A stretch of 64,000 nucleotides of DNA from JAJFHI01 sp050633705 (GCA_050633705.1 JBOEGZ010000007.1:1-64000); one strand, 5' to 3'. Shown: positions 8,130-17,559, counted from the first letter of the stretch. Notes: generated by a model not told the origin, from the letters alone. A program made the numbers and translations.

Positions 8130-8813
8130 ATGATTCTAATCGTGGACGACCGTGAGATTGTGTCCGACGGTTATCGGTCTAGTTTTTCGCGCGAGGGGTT
8201 CGCCGCGGAGGGCCTAGCACCTTACGAGTTGTCGGACTGGGTTGAGAGCGCATCGGCAGTTGATATAAATTCTGTAGAAGCTTTTTTGCTCGGCAATTTT
8301 GACGATCGATCGGCTCTGTCACAACTTATTAGAAGGCGGACGAAAGCTGCGGTAATCGCTCTGAGTGACGACAAAAGCCTTGATGACACGTTAAATTTGT
8401 TTGCTTCTGGATTTGATGATGTCGTCAACAAGCCGATTCATGTTCGCGAAATAATTGCGAGGATCAATGCAATTCGCCGTCGAGCATCTGTTCAAAACTC
8501 TGAATTGAAAGTCGGTGAGATAACAGTTTTTGCAGACGGGCAAGATCCGATTGTTGCTGGTGAGCCGCTGCCATTGCCTCGACGTGAGCTGCGCATTCTT
8601 GAGTATCTTGCCGCGAAGAACGGGCGGTGGGCGACAAAGAATCAAATCTTCAGCTCAGTTTACGGACTGTTTAATGAAGACATTGATGAAAACGTTATCG
8701 AAAGTCACATCAGCAAACTTCGCAAGAAGTTGCGGGGGCGGTTAAACTCAGACCCGATAGAGTCATTACGGTTCATTGGGTACAGGTTGGTTGATCCGAC
8801 AAGCCAAACTTGA
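8130..8813 (+). CDS. rem: Rem/FtcR-like atypical OmpR-family response regulator of flagellar genes
   Basis: The 227-residue protein starts at ATG 8130 (MILIVDDREIVSDGY), after a GGTGGGTGGGG stretch; an earlier in-frame start at 8055 is unlikely because Rem-like proteins begin at this point. The receiver domain spans 1-118 and the winged helix about 125-220 (LPRRELRILEYLA, ENVIESHISKLRKKL). D6/D7 and K101 are kept, but the segment where the phospho-acceptor Asp should sit reads VEAFLLGNF, with no Asp at that place. Rem in Sinorhizobium and FtcR in Brucella activate flagellar genes during growth; this gene heads the flagellar cluster just as those do. Activation independent of phosphorylation is inferred. 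Confidence 0.85.
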   Translation: MILIVDDREIVSDGYRSSFSREGFAAEGLAPYELSDWVESASAVDINSVEAFLLGNFDDRSALSQLIRRRTKAAVIALSDDKSLDDTLNLFASGFDDVVNKPIHVREIIARINAIRRRASVQNSELKVGEITVFADGQDPIVAGEPLPLPRRELRILEYLAAKNGRWATKNQIFSSVYGLFNEDIDENVIESHISKLRKKLRGRLNSDPIESLRFIGYRLVDPTSQT

Positions 8814-8859
8814 TCTGAAGCTAAGATCAGCGTCGCGCAAGTTACGTAAGCTTATATTA

Positions 8860-8891
8860 CTCCGAGTTGTTAGACGAAATCGAACTCGGAG
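8860..8891 (+). promoter_or_regulatory. Inverted repeat burying the flgE ribosome binding site
   Basis: CTCCGAGTT (8860-8868) and AACTCGGAG (8883-8891) are perfect 9-base complements around a 14-base loop. The right arm contains the GGAG of the flgE ribosome site (CGGAGAAG, 8-9 bases before ATG 8900). Folding of the leader RNA would hide this site, so it is a candidate translational switch for hook protein production. No downstream T-run makes a terminator unlikely. Confidence 0.6.
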
Positions 8892-8899
8892 AAGTAAAA

Positions 8900-10159
8900 A
8901 TGAGCTTGTTTGGTACAATGAGGACGAGCATTTCGGGAATGCGCGCCCAGGCAGACCGGTTGTCGACTGTTTCAGATAACATCGCGAATGCTGGTACAAC
9001 CGGATATAAAAAAGCATCGACAGAGTTCTCAACGCTCATACCGATTTCGGCTGAAACACAATATACATCGGGAAGTGTCCAAACGACCGTACGACGTACA
9101 ATTTCGGAACAGGGTGCGCTCACATATACGCAGTCAATAACCGATCTCGCGGTCCAGGGTGACGGGTTTTTCTTAGTTCAGGGAACCTCCGACGAAGCAT
9201 TTCTCACTCGAGCTGGATCATTCGTCCTCAATGGTGACGGTGAAATGGTCAACGCTGCTGGCTTCAAGCTGTTGGGATATCCTGTTGGTGGGGACGGGGA
9301 ACCTGGGGTTGCCAACGGCACGGCGGGGTTGGAGCAGATAAATTTTGGCACATTGGCATTGCAGGCAAACCCGTCCACGACCGGTAGCCTTTCGGCCAAC
9401 TTTCCTGCTGATGCCGATATCGTAGCCGCCGCCAACTTGCCGTCGACCAATGGTGTTGCGTCAGAGTTCTCAGCTAAGACATCTATGGTCGCATTTGCCA
9501 ATCTCGGACGCGAAGTAACACTCGATATATTTGTATCGAAAACCGCTGCCGAGGAATGGGAAGTAACTGTTTACGACCGGGCAGCCGCAGGACCAGCAGG
9601 CTTTCCCTACACAGCAGGCCCACTCGCGACAACGACATTAGATTTCGATCCGGCAACTGGCGGATTGGTCGACCCAACGACTGGGTTTCTAGATGTGCCA
9701 GTACCCGACGGTGCTACTCTGTCGATTGATATGTCAGAGTCGAGCCAACTCGCGAGTGATTTTCTGATTCACGAAGCTACTGTGGTGAACGGAAATACCG
9801 CTTCCGGGGTCGATAGAATGGAGATCACACCGGAAGGTGACCTATACGCAGTTTATGATAACGGCGCTCGAGTTAAGTCATATTCAATTCCACTTGCTAC
9901 TGTCGTTAGTCCCGACAACCTGCAGGCAATTTCTGGAAACATTTTTGCAGCTGATGCTAACTCGGGTCAGATTCGAGTTGGACAGCCAGGGTCAGCCGGT
10001 CTTGGTGGCATCGTTTCTGGTGCCTTGGAGCAATCCACTGTCGATATTGCTTCTGAATTGACGAGTATGATTGAGACGCAAAGAAATTACACTGCAAACT
10101 CCAAGGTATTCCAGACAGGCGCGGAGTTGACCGATGTTGTCGTAAACCTAGTTCGGTAG
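8900..10159 (+). CDS. flgE: Flagellar hook protein FlgE
   Basis: The 419-residue protein starts MSLFGTMRTSISGMRAQADR at ATG 8900 after CGGAGAAG; the longer frame from 8867 lies inside the leader hairpin and is rejected. Residues 1-35 are the rod/hook N-terminal helix (LSTVSDNIANAGTTGYKK), then the characteristic DLAVQGDGFFLVQ, a variable middle domain, and the C-terminal helix QRNYTANSKVFQTGAELTDVV. It builds the hook outside the cell and is exported by the flagellar type III apparatus. It leads flgK, flgL, flaF and flbT; its translation may be limited by the hairpin at 8860-8891. Confidence 0.93.
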   Translation: MSLFGTMRTSISGMRAQADRLSTVSDNIANAGTTGYKKASTEFSTLIPISAETQYTSGSVQTTVRRTISEQGALTYTQSITDLAVQGDGFFLVQGTSDEAFLTRAGSFVLNGDGEMVNAAGFKLLGYPVGGDGEPGVANGTAGLEQINFGTLALQANPSTTGSLSANFPADADIVAAANLPSTNGVASEFSAKTSMVAFANLGREVTLDIFVSKTAAEEWEVTVYDRAAAGPAGFPYTAGPLATTTLDFDPATGGLVDPTTGFLDVPVPDGATLSIDMSESSQLASDFLIHEATVVNGNTASGVDRMEITPEGDLYAVYDNGARVKSYSIPLATVVSPDNLQAISGNIFAADANSGQIRVGQPGSAGLGGIVSGALEQSTVDIASELTSMIETQRNYTANSKVFQTGAELTDVVVNLVR

Positions 10160-10206
10160 ACTTTGGCGGCCGTAAGGTCAGTTGATGAGGATTAGGCCAA
10201 AACATT

Positions 10207-11682
10207 ATGTCTCTCACGACCAGTTGGAATATTTCGCGCTCGGCGCTCGCTACAACTGCAGAGCACACCGCTCTCATTTCGCGAAATATTGGTAACGTTG
10301 GCGACCCAAATGCAAGTCGAAAGATTGCGTCGATCACGCCTCTGGATTATGGCGGTGTTGCGATCCAGGGGGTCAACCGCGCGACAAATGCCTCCTTGTT
10401 TACGAGTGCATTGGGAGCCTCGTCGGCGGTTGGATACAGTGAAACGATTAGCGGAGGTCTGGATCGGCTCGATCAAGTAATCGGCGATCCAGAGTCAGAC
10501 TATTCTCCAGTAGCTATGTTAGGGAAATTAAAGTCGGCTCTTGAAGTCTACCAGGCAAACCCACACGATAATTCAGCAGCCAATAGTGCATTGTCTGCAG
10601 CCGGGGACATCGTCAATACGCTGAACAGCGCAAACGAGGTCGTCCAACAGGTTCGTCGCGATGCAGATTCTGAAATTGCCGACATAGTCGGTAATGTAAA
10701 TGGATTGCTCGAACGTTTTGAAGAACTCAACAACAAGATTATAAGTGGTACTCGCATTGGAGCTGATGTTACAGACGAACTAGATGCGCGCGACGAAATT
10801 CTTTTCGAATTGTCCAAAGAGATGGGCATAAAAACAGAGACACGCTCGGACAATGACATGCTAATCCTAACGGAGAGCGATGTCGTCGTATTTGAGAGGC
10901 ACCCACGTAGTATCTCATTCGAAAAGAGTCCAGGGTTGGATGGTTCAATTACGGCGAATGGCCTAATGATCGATGGTGTGCCAGTCACTGGCACAGATGC
11001 GGTCATGAAACTGGAAACGGGTCGGCTTGTCGGACTGACAACTCTGCGAGATGACTTGTCTGTAACATTTCAAAGTCAATTAGACGAGCTTGCGCGAGGT
11101 TTGATCGAAACGTTCGCGGAAAGTGATCAGTCTATTACCCCAACACAACCGGATTTGCCGGGACTATTTACATACACGGGTGCAACGGGAGTTCCTGCTA
11201 GCGGAACGCTAATCGCAGGCTTGGCTGGTTTGATTACTCTCAATCCTGCAGCCGATCCGGCGCTTGGGGGTGATATCAATCGTATTCGTGATGGAGGACT
11301 GGCAGACCCAGGAAACCCGGCCTACGTATACAACAATACCGGTGCAGCAGGTTTTACGGATCGGCTCGCTGAATTAACGCAAGGTTTTACAGAGATACGT
11401 TTGTTTTCTGCTGAAACTGGGCTGGAGACACAAACGACAATAGAGGGCCTCGCTGCAAATACTTCGGGATGGTTGCAGGCAATACGCTCGAATACACAGT
11501 CGGAGCTTACATATCAATCGACCGTCTTCCAGCGAGCAAGTGAGTCTTTATCGAACGCTGTTGGGATTAATCTTGACACTGAAATGGCACATCTTCTTGA
11601 GTTGGAGCGTTCGTTTCAAGCGGCATCGCGTTTGATTGGTACGATCGACGAGATGTTTGGTGCGCTGCTAGCGGTGACGTGA
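10207..11682 (+). CDS. flgK: Hook-filament junction protein FlgK (HAP1)
   Basis: The 491-residue protein has the HAP1 N-terminus (WNISRSALATTAEHTALISRN) and the C-terminal ERSFQAASRLIGTIDEMFGAL, the two ends that pair into the coiled-coil core of axial proteins. FlgK forms the first junction layer between hook and filament. It is 47 bases after flgE and 4 bases before flgL, consistent with one transcript. Length fits alphaproteobacterial FlgK. Confidence 0.92.
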   Translation: MSLTTSWNISRSALATTAEHTALISRNIGNVGDPNASRKIASITPLDYGGVAIQGVNRATNASLFTSALGASSAVGYSETISGGLDRLDQVIGDPESDYSPVAMLGKLKSALEVYQANPHDNSAANSALSAAGDIVNTLNSANEVVQQVRRDADSEIADIVGNVNGLLERFEELNNKIISGTRIGADVTDELDARDEILFELSKEMGIKTETRSDNDMLILTESDVVVFERHPRSISFEKSPGLDGSITANGLMIDGVPVTGTDAVMKLETGRLVGLTTLRDDLSVTFQSQLDELARGLIETFAESDQSITPTQPDLPGLFTYTGATGVPASGTLIAGLAGLITLNPAADPALGGDINRIRDGGLADPGNPAYVYNNTGAAGFTDRLAELTQGFTEIRLFSAETGLETQTTIEGLAANTSGWLQAIRSNTQSELTYQSTVFQRASESLSNAVGINLDTEMAHLLELERSFQAASRLIGTIDEMFGALLAVT

Positions 11683-11686
11683 TGCG

Positions 11687-12742
11687 ATGAAAATATCCCA
11701 AATTTCCACTTACAGCTGGTTCAGTGCGAACAATTCTCAGATATCGCGAATCCGAGAGCAACTTGACGTTGCCCAACGAGAGTTAAGTACAGGACGGCAT
11801 GCCGATGTAGGGTTGGAGCTTGGTTCGAAGATCTCCACGGATGTTAAGCTGCGTTCTGAATTATCAAAAATAGAAACTCGTAGCGATGCCAATGCGCATT
11901 TGTCTTCGCGACTAGATGCAACGCAAGAAGCACTCACATATCTTGTTTCTGAAGCTCAGTCGTTCGTAGCAGAGTTGACGACGGCAATAGGGAATTCATT
12001 AGATTCTGGGCGCACGGTTGCAATAACTCACGCCAAATCAAGTTTGGCGACACTCGAGGATATTGGCAATACGTCTTTCGCAGGCATGTATGTGTTTGCT
12101 GGCGATAATGTTTCGCAGCCGCCGTTTGGCGACTATTTTAGCGATACGACATCATCTGCACGTCTCGGTGTTGCAACAGCTTTCTTCAACGAATTCGGGG
12201 TTTCTCAAACAGATCCCGCCGTGGAAAATTTGTCGGATCAAGATGTCGAGGATTTTCTAGGAAATGCATTCTCGTCGTTGTTCGAAGATCCTAATTGGAG
12301 CACGACATGGTCATCGGCCTCCGACACTGAATTCAAGGTAGAGGTATCGGAAAACGAAATTTTGAACTTATCCGCGACGGCGCAAGGTCAAGCATTTCGA
12401 GACCTGGCAAGTGGGTTGACGATTATTGCTGATCTCGGAATCGAAAACATGAATGAGCCAGCTTACGAAGCTGCCACGATGGCGGCGCTTGAGAAGGTGA
12501 ATGCGTCTATAACTGGTCTTGTAGAAATGCAATCCAATCTTGGTCTTGTACAAGATAAGGTTGAGACAAGGACAAAATACGACTCTGTTCGCATGACTAT
12601 CGTTACGAGCCATATCAATCAACTGGAGTCGGTCGATTCAACAGAGGCCGCAAACCGGCTCTCTACGTTGCTCACACAGCTTGAGACATCTTATGCCGCG
12701 ACGGCGCGAATTCAACGACTTAGTCTAATGAACTTTATCTGA
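11687..12742 (+). CDS. flgL: Hook-filament junction protein FlgL (HAP3)
   Basis: The 351-residue protein resembles flagellin at both ends: QISRIREQLDVAQRELSTGRHADVG near the N-terminus and QLETSYAATARIQRLSLMNFI at the C-terminus. FlgL is the second junction protein, in contact with the filament. Only four bases separate it from flgK. It is longer than enterobacterial FlgL, as expected for rhizobial forms. Confidence 0.9.
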   Translation: MKISQISTYSWFSANNSQISRIREQLDVAQRELSTGRHADVGLELGSKISTDVKLRSELSKIETRSDANAHLSSRLDATQEALTYLVSEAQSFVAELTTAIGNSLDSGRTVAITHAKSSLATLEDIGNTSFAGMYVFAGDNVSQPPFGDYFSDTTSSARLGVATAFFNEFGVSQTDPAVENLSDQDVEDFLGNAFSSLFEDPNWSTTWSSASDTEFKVEVSENEILNLSATAQGQAFRDLASGLTIIADLGIENMNEPAYEAATMAALEKVNASITGLVEMQSNLGLVQDKVETRTKYDSVRMTIVTSHINQLESVDSTEAANRLSTLLTQLETSYAATARIQRLSLMNFI

Positions 12743-12785
12743 TAACTGGTCATCAATTTATTGGCCCGGACAGAACTGTGAAAAA

Positions 12786-13133
12786 ATGAGCAGAGTATCT
12801 TACAGCGAAATTATTGAAGACGGTCCGGCTTTTGCCCGTGACAATGAAAAGAGTGCCATCGATCATAGCATTGCATTGCTTGAAGATGCCAAATCTAAAG
12901 GCGTGAATTCGCGTGAAGCAATCGAAGCCATATGGTTTACCCGACGGCTCTGGTCGGTGCTCATGCAAGATCTCTCTGATCCGGAAAATGAACTTTCAGA
13001 TGAGTTGCGCGCGAATATAATCTCTATTGGCATTTGGGTTATGCGAGAGACAGCAGAAATACGGCTTAGGAAATCGGAAAACTTTCAAGGGCTGATTGAT
13101 ATATCAAAAATGTTGAGCGGGGGGCTGGTCTAG
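12786..13133 (+). CDS. flaF: FlaF, flagellin synthesis/assembly factor
   Basis: The 115-residue protein matches alphaproteobacterial FlaF in length and motifs (MSRVSYSEI, SREAIEAIWFTRRLWSVLMQDL, LRANIISIGIWVMRETAEI). In Caulobacter FlaF is needed for flagellin production and opposes FlbT. It is soluble with no signal. Its TAG overlaps the GTG start of flbT by one base, so the two are translationally coupled. The ribosome site is weak. Confidence 0.88.
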   Translation: MSRVSYSEIIEDGPAFARDNEKSAIDHSIALLEDAKSKGVNSREAIEAIWFTRRLWSVLMQDLSDPENELSDELRANIISIGIWVMRETAEIRLRKSENFQGLIDISKMLSGGLV

Positions 13134-13576
13134 TGCAACGTTTTCATATCGGTCTTCGCAGTGGTGAAAAACTCTATCTTAACGGCGCAGTGATCAGGGT
13201 TGATAGAAAAGTAAAGATAGAGCTTTTAAACGATGTCACGTTCCTTTTAGAGGCGCACATCATTCAAGCAAATGAAACCCATACTGCGCTTAGACAGTTA
13301 TATTTTATCGTTCAGACGATGTTGATAGATCCAAAGTGCATTACGGACGTTCTGCCGGCATTCGATGGCATGTATCAAGATCTGATAACGACATTCAAGG
13401 ATGTCGATATCCTAGTCGGACTGGAAAAAGTGAAAAAATCGGTTCATCGAAACAAAAATTTTGAGGCGCTGAAAATTTTACGGGGTCTGTTCGATGTTGA
13501 AGCTAAAATCTTGAATGGGGATGTTCCAGAATTAGACCGCATGCAGCAACATATAGATGTAAAGGAGGCTGTTTAA
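13133..13576 (+). CDS. flbT: FlbT, post-transcriptional regulator of flagellin
   Basis: The 147-residue protein begins at a GTG that shares a base with the flaF stop and contains the FlbT hallmarks HIGLRSGEKLYLNGAVIRVD, FLLEAHIIQANETHTALRQLYFIVQ and MLIDP. In Caulobacter FlbT acts on the 5' leader of flagellin mRNA and lowers its stability; in Brucella it is needed for flagellin production, so the sign varies. The shared hairpins upstream of both flagellin genes in this window are candidate targets. Its end overlaps the flgD ATG. Confidence 0.9.
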   Translation: MQRFHIGLRSGEKLYLNGAVIRVDRKVKIELLNDVTFLLEAHIIQANETHTALRQLYFIVQTMLIDPKCITDVLPAFDGMYQDLITTFKDVDILVGLEKVKKSVHRNKNFEALKILRGLFDVEAKILNGDVPELDRMQQHIDVKEAV

Positions 13577-13977
13577 TGGAAGTCAATTCTGTAGGGGCTG
13601 CATCAGGCTTAACACAGACATCACAACAATCAGCATCTTCGCAAAATACGCTCGATTATAATTCTTTTCTTCGTTTACTCGTTGCTGAGCTGCAGAACCA
13701 AGATCCAACAAACCCGACTGACCCGACACAGTATATGTCACAGATCGCGTCATTTTCTGCTGTCGAACAGCAAATCAATTCGAACACAAAACTCGACGCG
13801 TTGTTGACGTCAATGACGATTACCCAGGCTAGTGGACTGGTCGGGCGTAACGTATCGACTGACGACGGCAGCATTTCTGGTAGCATTGCTTCAATCCGTA
13901 TTACATCGAATGGCGCCGAGGCTAGGCTTGAGAATGGCAAATCCGTTACTCTTGGTCCTGGTGTGACGGTGTCATAA
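13576..13977 (+). CDS. flgD: Hook scaffold/cap protein FlgD, short form
   Basis: The 133-residue protein carries the conserved FlgD N-terminal domain (YNSFLRLLVAELQNQDPTNPTDPTQYMSQIASFSAVEQ) and then only a short tail, so the FlgD Ig/Tudor-like cap domains of longer homologues are absent. Short forms are usual in rhizobia. FlgD caps the growing hook. The start overlaps the flbT stop (TAATG), and fliQ follows two bases after the end. Confidence 0.9.
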   Translation: MEVNSVGAASGLTQTSQQSASSQNTLDYNSFLRLLVAELQNQDPTNPTDPTQYMSQIASFSAVEQQINSNTKLDALLTSMTITQASGLVGRNVSTDDGSISGSIASIRITSNGAEARLENGKSVTLGPGVTVS

Positions 13978-13978
13978 T

Positions 13979-14245
13979 ATGAGTGAATCCGATGCGCTTG
14001 ACTTGGTCCAGTCCGCTATATGGACAATCATTTTAGCTGCAAGCCCGGCCGTTGTTGCTGCTATGGTGGTAGGCATTTCGATTGCACTTCTGCAGGCACT
14101 GACACAAGTGCAAGAGATAACACTTACCTTCATACCAAAGATAGTTGTGATCCTGCTTGTAACTTCGGTTACGGCGCCATTCACAGGTGCGGTATTGTTC
14201 CGCTTTGCCGAACAACTCTACTTACGCGTTGAAACTGGGTTCTAA
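13979..14245 (+). CDS. fliQ: Flagellar export gate protein FliQ
   Basis: The 88-residue protein has two membrane segments (about 15-37 and 50-72) and the FliQ pattern ALDLVQSAIWTIILAASPAVVAAMVVGISIALLQALTQVQEITLTFIPK. With FliP and FliR it forms the export gate inside the MS ring. It sits two bases after flgD; flhA follows after 61 bases. Confidence 0.93.
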   Translation: MSESDALDLVQSAIWTIILAASPAVVAAMVVGISIALLQALTQVQEITLTFIPKIVVILLVTSVTAPFTGAVLFRFAEQLYLRVETGF

Positions 14246-14306
14246 ATATAGTTTCTAGATAATAAGGAGCGACTGGTCGTAGTTCGACGGTCGCAATTAC
14301 ACCACT

Positions 14307-16397
14307 ATGGCTATGCAGTCCCCTGCAATGGGCAAGCTTTCTCCGGAGACCGCGCCAGAAGAATTGCTTCTAGCTGTTGGTGTCATCCTCATTCTTATGG
14401 TTCTCTTTATCCCATTGCCCACGGTCTTAATTGACTTGGGTTTGGCTTTTTCCATTTCACTTTCGGTTGTCATCTTGATGGTCGCGTTGTGGATTGAAAA
14501 GCCACTTGAATTTTCTGTTTTTCCGACAATTCTTCTCATTGCAACCTTGCTGCGGTTGTCCCTCAATGTTGCAACGACGCGATCAATACTTGCCAACGGG
14601 TCTCAGGGCGTCGATGCGGCTGGACACGTGATCGCTGGATTTTCTGAATTCGTGATGGGCGGCGATTTTGTCATAGGTACTGTTGTTTTTGTAATTCTAG
14701 TCGTCGTAAATTTCGTTGTGATTACAAAAGGTGCGACACGTATTGCTGAAGTTGGGGCTCGGTTCACACTCGATTCAATTCCTGGAAAGCAGATGGCGAT
14801 CGATGCTGATCTTTCTGCTGGAACCATTGACGAAGTAGAAGCTCGACAGCGACGCCGAGAACTTGAAGAAGAAAGCTCATTCTTTGGTTCCATGGATGGT
14901 GCGTCTAAATTTGTACGCGGTGATGCCATAGCCGGAATTATCATTACTGTGGTCAACGTGTTTGGCGGCATCATAATTGGCGTTACACGCTATGACATGG
15001 AACTATCGGAAGCCGCCGATGTATTCACAAAATTGTCGATTGGCGATGGTCTTGTAACTCAAATACCCGCACTCATTGTATCAATATCGGCGGGTTTACT
15101 CGTGGCCAAAGGTGGGACGCGGGGCTCTGCGGAAAAAGCAGTTTTCGGGCAATTGGGAAATCAACCACGCGCGTTAATGATTTCTGGCTGTGTGGTGCTT
15201 TTATTAGCTATTGCGCCGGGGCTGCCCTTTTTTCCTTTTGCTATTTTGGGCACTGGAATGTTGGCGTTGTCGCGTACAATTCCTCGTAAAATAGCTGCCG
15301 AAAAGGCGGCACAAATCGAGGAAAAAGAAGCCGAAAAACTTAAGGAAAAAGAAGCTTCACGAGATTTGCTCAAAGAATCCTTACGCATGCCAGAGCTTGA
15401 GTTGTGTTTTGGTAAGCAGGTGTCGGCTTCACTCTTGAAGCAGCGCGATGAACTGCATATGCGTGTCGGCAGGTTGCGGCGCAAGTTCGTTGAGCAATTT
15501 GGTTTCGTTGTTCCAGAGATCAAGGTCAGTGATGACCTTTCACTGGCGCCAAAACGATACGAGGTAAAAATTCACGGTACTGTTGTGGCGGCTGAACAAT
15601 TAAGAGTAGGTGAGGTCCTTGTTGTTCTAGGAGATGGTCCGGCACCAGATTTGCCGGGTGAAGATGCGGTCGAACCGGCTTTCGGAATGAAAGCGATGTG
15701 GTTTCCTCAGTCTTATGCTGCCGAACTCAAGCGCGGTGGTTTCACACCGGTGGATAGCTTGTCCGTGCTTTTAACACACGTTCGCGAAGTCGTTCGTAAT
15801 AATCTTTCTCAACTTCTGTCATACAAAGATATGCGTTCATTGTTGGATCGATTAGACCCTGAATACAAACGGTTGCTTGATGAAATTTCACCATCACAGA
15901 TATCAAACTCTGGCCTTCAAGCGGTATTGAAACTGTTGCTTGCGGAAAGAGTATCCATACGCAACCTAAACCTTATTCTTGAAGCAATTGCGGAAGTCGC
16001 TCCCCACGTTCGGCGTGCAGAACAACTCGTCGAACATGTGCGGATGCGAATGGCATCTCAGATTTGCGGAGATCTTGCCGACGGCGGAGTCCTGAACGTA
16101 CTACGATTGGGACCAAGATGGGATTTGGCTTTTCACGAGGCATTAAAGCGGGACGCAAACGGGGAGGTCACTGAATTTGATATTGCACCGAGCCAAATTG
16201 AAGAATTTGGAAAAGACCTGTCGAAGTTAGTGAAAGAGAAAATGGATGCCGGGCAGAGCTTCGTGCTCGTTACAACTCCGGATATGCGAACATTTGTGCG
16301 CATGGTGACAGAGAGGTTATGGCCGACACTATCAGTTCTCTCACATACTGAAATTTCGAGAGGTGTTCAAGTTGAGACGCTTGGTTCGGTCTCATGA
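14307..16397 (+). CDS. flhA: Flagellar export apparatus protein FlhA
   Basis: The 696-residue protein has an N-terminal membrane half (about 25-325, eight helices) and a cytoplasmic C-terminal half that docks chaperone-substrate complexes. The FHIPEP signature region is clear (EVGARFTLDSIPGKQMAIDADL, then RELEEESSFFGSMDGASKFVRGDAIAG). It couples proton flow to export of axial proteins. Its TGA overlaps the fliR ATG by four bases. Length is typical. Confidence 0.95.
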   Translation: MAMQSPAMGKLSPETAPEELLLAVGVILILMVLFIPLPTVLIDLGLAFSISLSVVILMVALWIEKPLEFSVFPTILLIATLLRLSLNVATTRSILANGSQGVDAAGHVIAGFSEFVMGGDFVIGTVVFVILVVVNFVVITKGATRIAEVGARFTLDSIPGKQMAIDADLSAGTIDEVEARQRRRELEEESSFFGSMDGASKFVRGDAIAGIIITVVNVFGGIIIGVTRYDMELSEAADVFTKLSIGDGLVTQIPALIVSISAGLLVAKGGTRGSAEKAVFGQLGNQPRALMISGCVVLLLAIAPGLPFFPFAILGTGMLALSRTIPRKIAAEKAAQIEEKEAEKLKEKEASRDLLKESLRMPELELCFGKQVSASLLKQRDELHMRVGRLRRKFVEQFGFVVPEIKVSDDLSLAPKRYEVKIHGTVVAAEQLRVGEVLVVLGDGPAPDLPGEDAVEPAFGMKAMWFPQSYAAELKRGGFTPVDSLSVLLTHVREVVRNNLSQLLSYKDMRSLLDRLDPEYKRLLDEISPSQISNSGLQAVLKLLLAERVSIRNLNLILEAIAEVAPHVRRAEQLVEHVRMRMASQICGDLADGGVLNVLRLGPRWDLAFHEALKRDANGEVTEFDIAPSQIEEFGKDLSKLVKEKMDAGQSFVLVTTPDMRTFVRMVTERLWPTLSVLSHTEISRGVQVETLGSVS

Positions 16398-17164
16398 TCA
16401 CCGTAAACGTAGAACAAGTCGTTTTGGTTTTTCTAGTCTTTTGCAGAATTGGTGGTTTTTTTCTGGTTATGCCAGGCTTCTCAAGCTCTCGTGTACCTTC
16501 TCAAGTGCGATTGTTTTTAGCTTTCGGCATTACATTGGCATTGGCGCCATTTGCAATCGTAGAGCTTAAAAAATTCGTTAAGTTCCCATTGGCAGATTCA
16601 ACATTACTTGTTTTAGCAGTCTCCGAGCTTGTGATCGGTATGGCAATGGCCATTGGGACACGATTACTCCTGCTTGCGCTGCAATTTTTTGTTTCATTCA
16701 TTGGCTTGGCCATTGGAATGGGTGGTCTGCCTGGTGTGCCCATAGAAAGCAGCGAGCCATTACCGTCCATCGCGTCATTTATATCTATTTCTGCGGTCGT
16801 AATGTTCTTTGTTTCTGACCTGCATCTAGAAGTCGTGCGTGGACTGTTATTGTCATATTCCACTTTTCCGACGGGTATTGCACTCGATCCCGGATTGTTT
16901 CTCGAACAATTATCGGGCGGCCTTTCCGGCAGTTACTTTCTATTGCTTAGGTTGTCAGCACCTTTTGTTATTTATGCCTTGGCAATAAATTACGCTTTTG
17001 GACTTCTCAATAAGCTTACACCACAGATACCAATCTATTTCATATCTATGCCGTTTCTCATTGCCGGTGGGTTTGGACTGCTGTTTCTCGTTGCCGATAA
17101 TATTCTCGTAAACTTTAATGCGGCAATAAAGAATTCATTGCTCGGAGCAAGGTCACCGCTATGA
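16394..17164 (+). CDS. fliR: Flagellar export gate protein FliR
   Basis: The 256-residue protein is hydrophobic throughout with about five or six membrane segments and FliR motifs (RIGGFFLVMPGFSSSRVPSQVRLFLAF; SAPFVIYALAINYAFGLLNKLTPQIPIYFISMPFLIAGG). It joins FliP and FliQ in the gate. Four-base ATGA overlaps link it to flhA upstream and to the coiled-coil gene downstream. Confidence 0.94.
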   Translation: MITVNVEQVVLVFLVFCRIGGFFLVMPGFSSSRVPSQVRLFLAFGITLALAPFAIVELKKFVKFPLADSTLLVLAVSELVIGMAMAIGTRLLLLALQFFVSFIGLAIGMGGLPGVPIESSEPLPSIASFISISAVVMFFVSDLHLEVVRGLLLSYSTFPTGIALDPGLFLEQLSGGLSGSYFLLLRLSAPFVIYALAINYAFGLLNKLTPQIPIYFISMPFLIAGGFGLLFLVADNILVNFNAAIKNSLLGARSPL

Positions 17165-17559
17165 CAGTCAAACGGCAAGGACGAATTCTCAGTGTGACAA
17201 GAAAAAAGAAAGAGATGGTAAGCACAAAAGTACAACAAGTTAGCGAAGAGATAAGCGGTCTTGAAAAAAAACGCGATGCAATAATTGCCTGGATTTCAAA
17301 TAATGATATTGCGGGTCATACGTTTTCCGCACAATTGGAAAAAAACCTAACGAATATTTCAATTGAACTGCAGTCGCTTGCGAGTGAGAAGAACGAACTT
17401 GTTCGCGAGAGTGCTAAATTGACGGAACAAGAAAGTATTGCTTTAGAGCGTTTTAAGTCTTTGCAATACGCAGAAACTCGAAAGCAGAGCGAAGAAGATT
17501 GTTTAGAATGGGTTTCTCGCCAAGCGATAGCCAGGCGTAAGCCTGGGGCAGGCTTGTGA
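17161..17559 (+). CDS. FliJ-like coiled-coil flagellar protein (tentative)
   Basis: The 132-residue protein is highly charged and predicted to be mostly helical (KVQQVSEEISGLEKKRDAIIAW; SIELQSLASEKNELVRESAKL), with no signal or membrane part. Length and character match FliJ, the stalk of the export ATPase and chaperone escort, and no other fliJ candidate is present in this window although fliI and fliH are. The sequence similarity is too weak to be certain. It overlaps the fliR stop by four bases. Confidence 0.5.
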   Translation: MTVKRQGRILSVTRKKKEMVSTKVQQVSEEISGLEKKRDAIIAWISNNDIAGHTFSAQLEKNLTNISIELQSLASEKNELVRESAKLTEQESIALERFKSLQYAETRKQSEEDCLEWVSRQAIARRKPGAGL

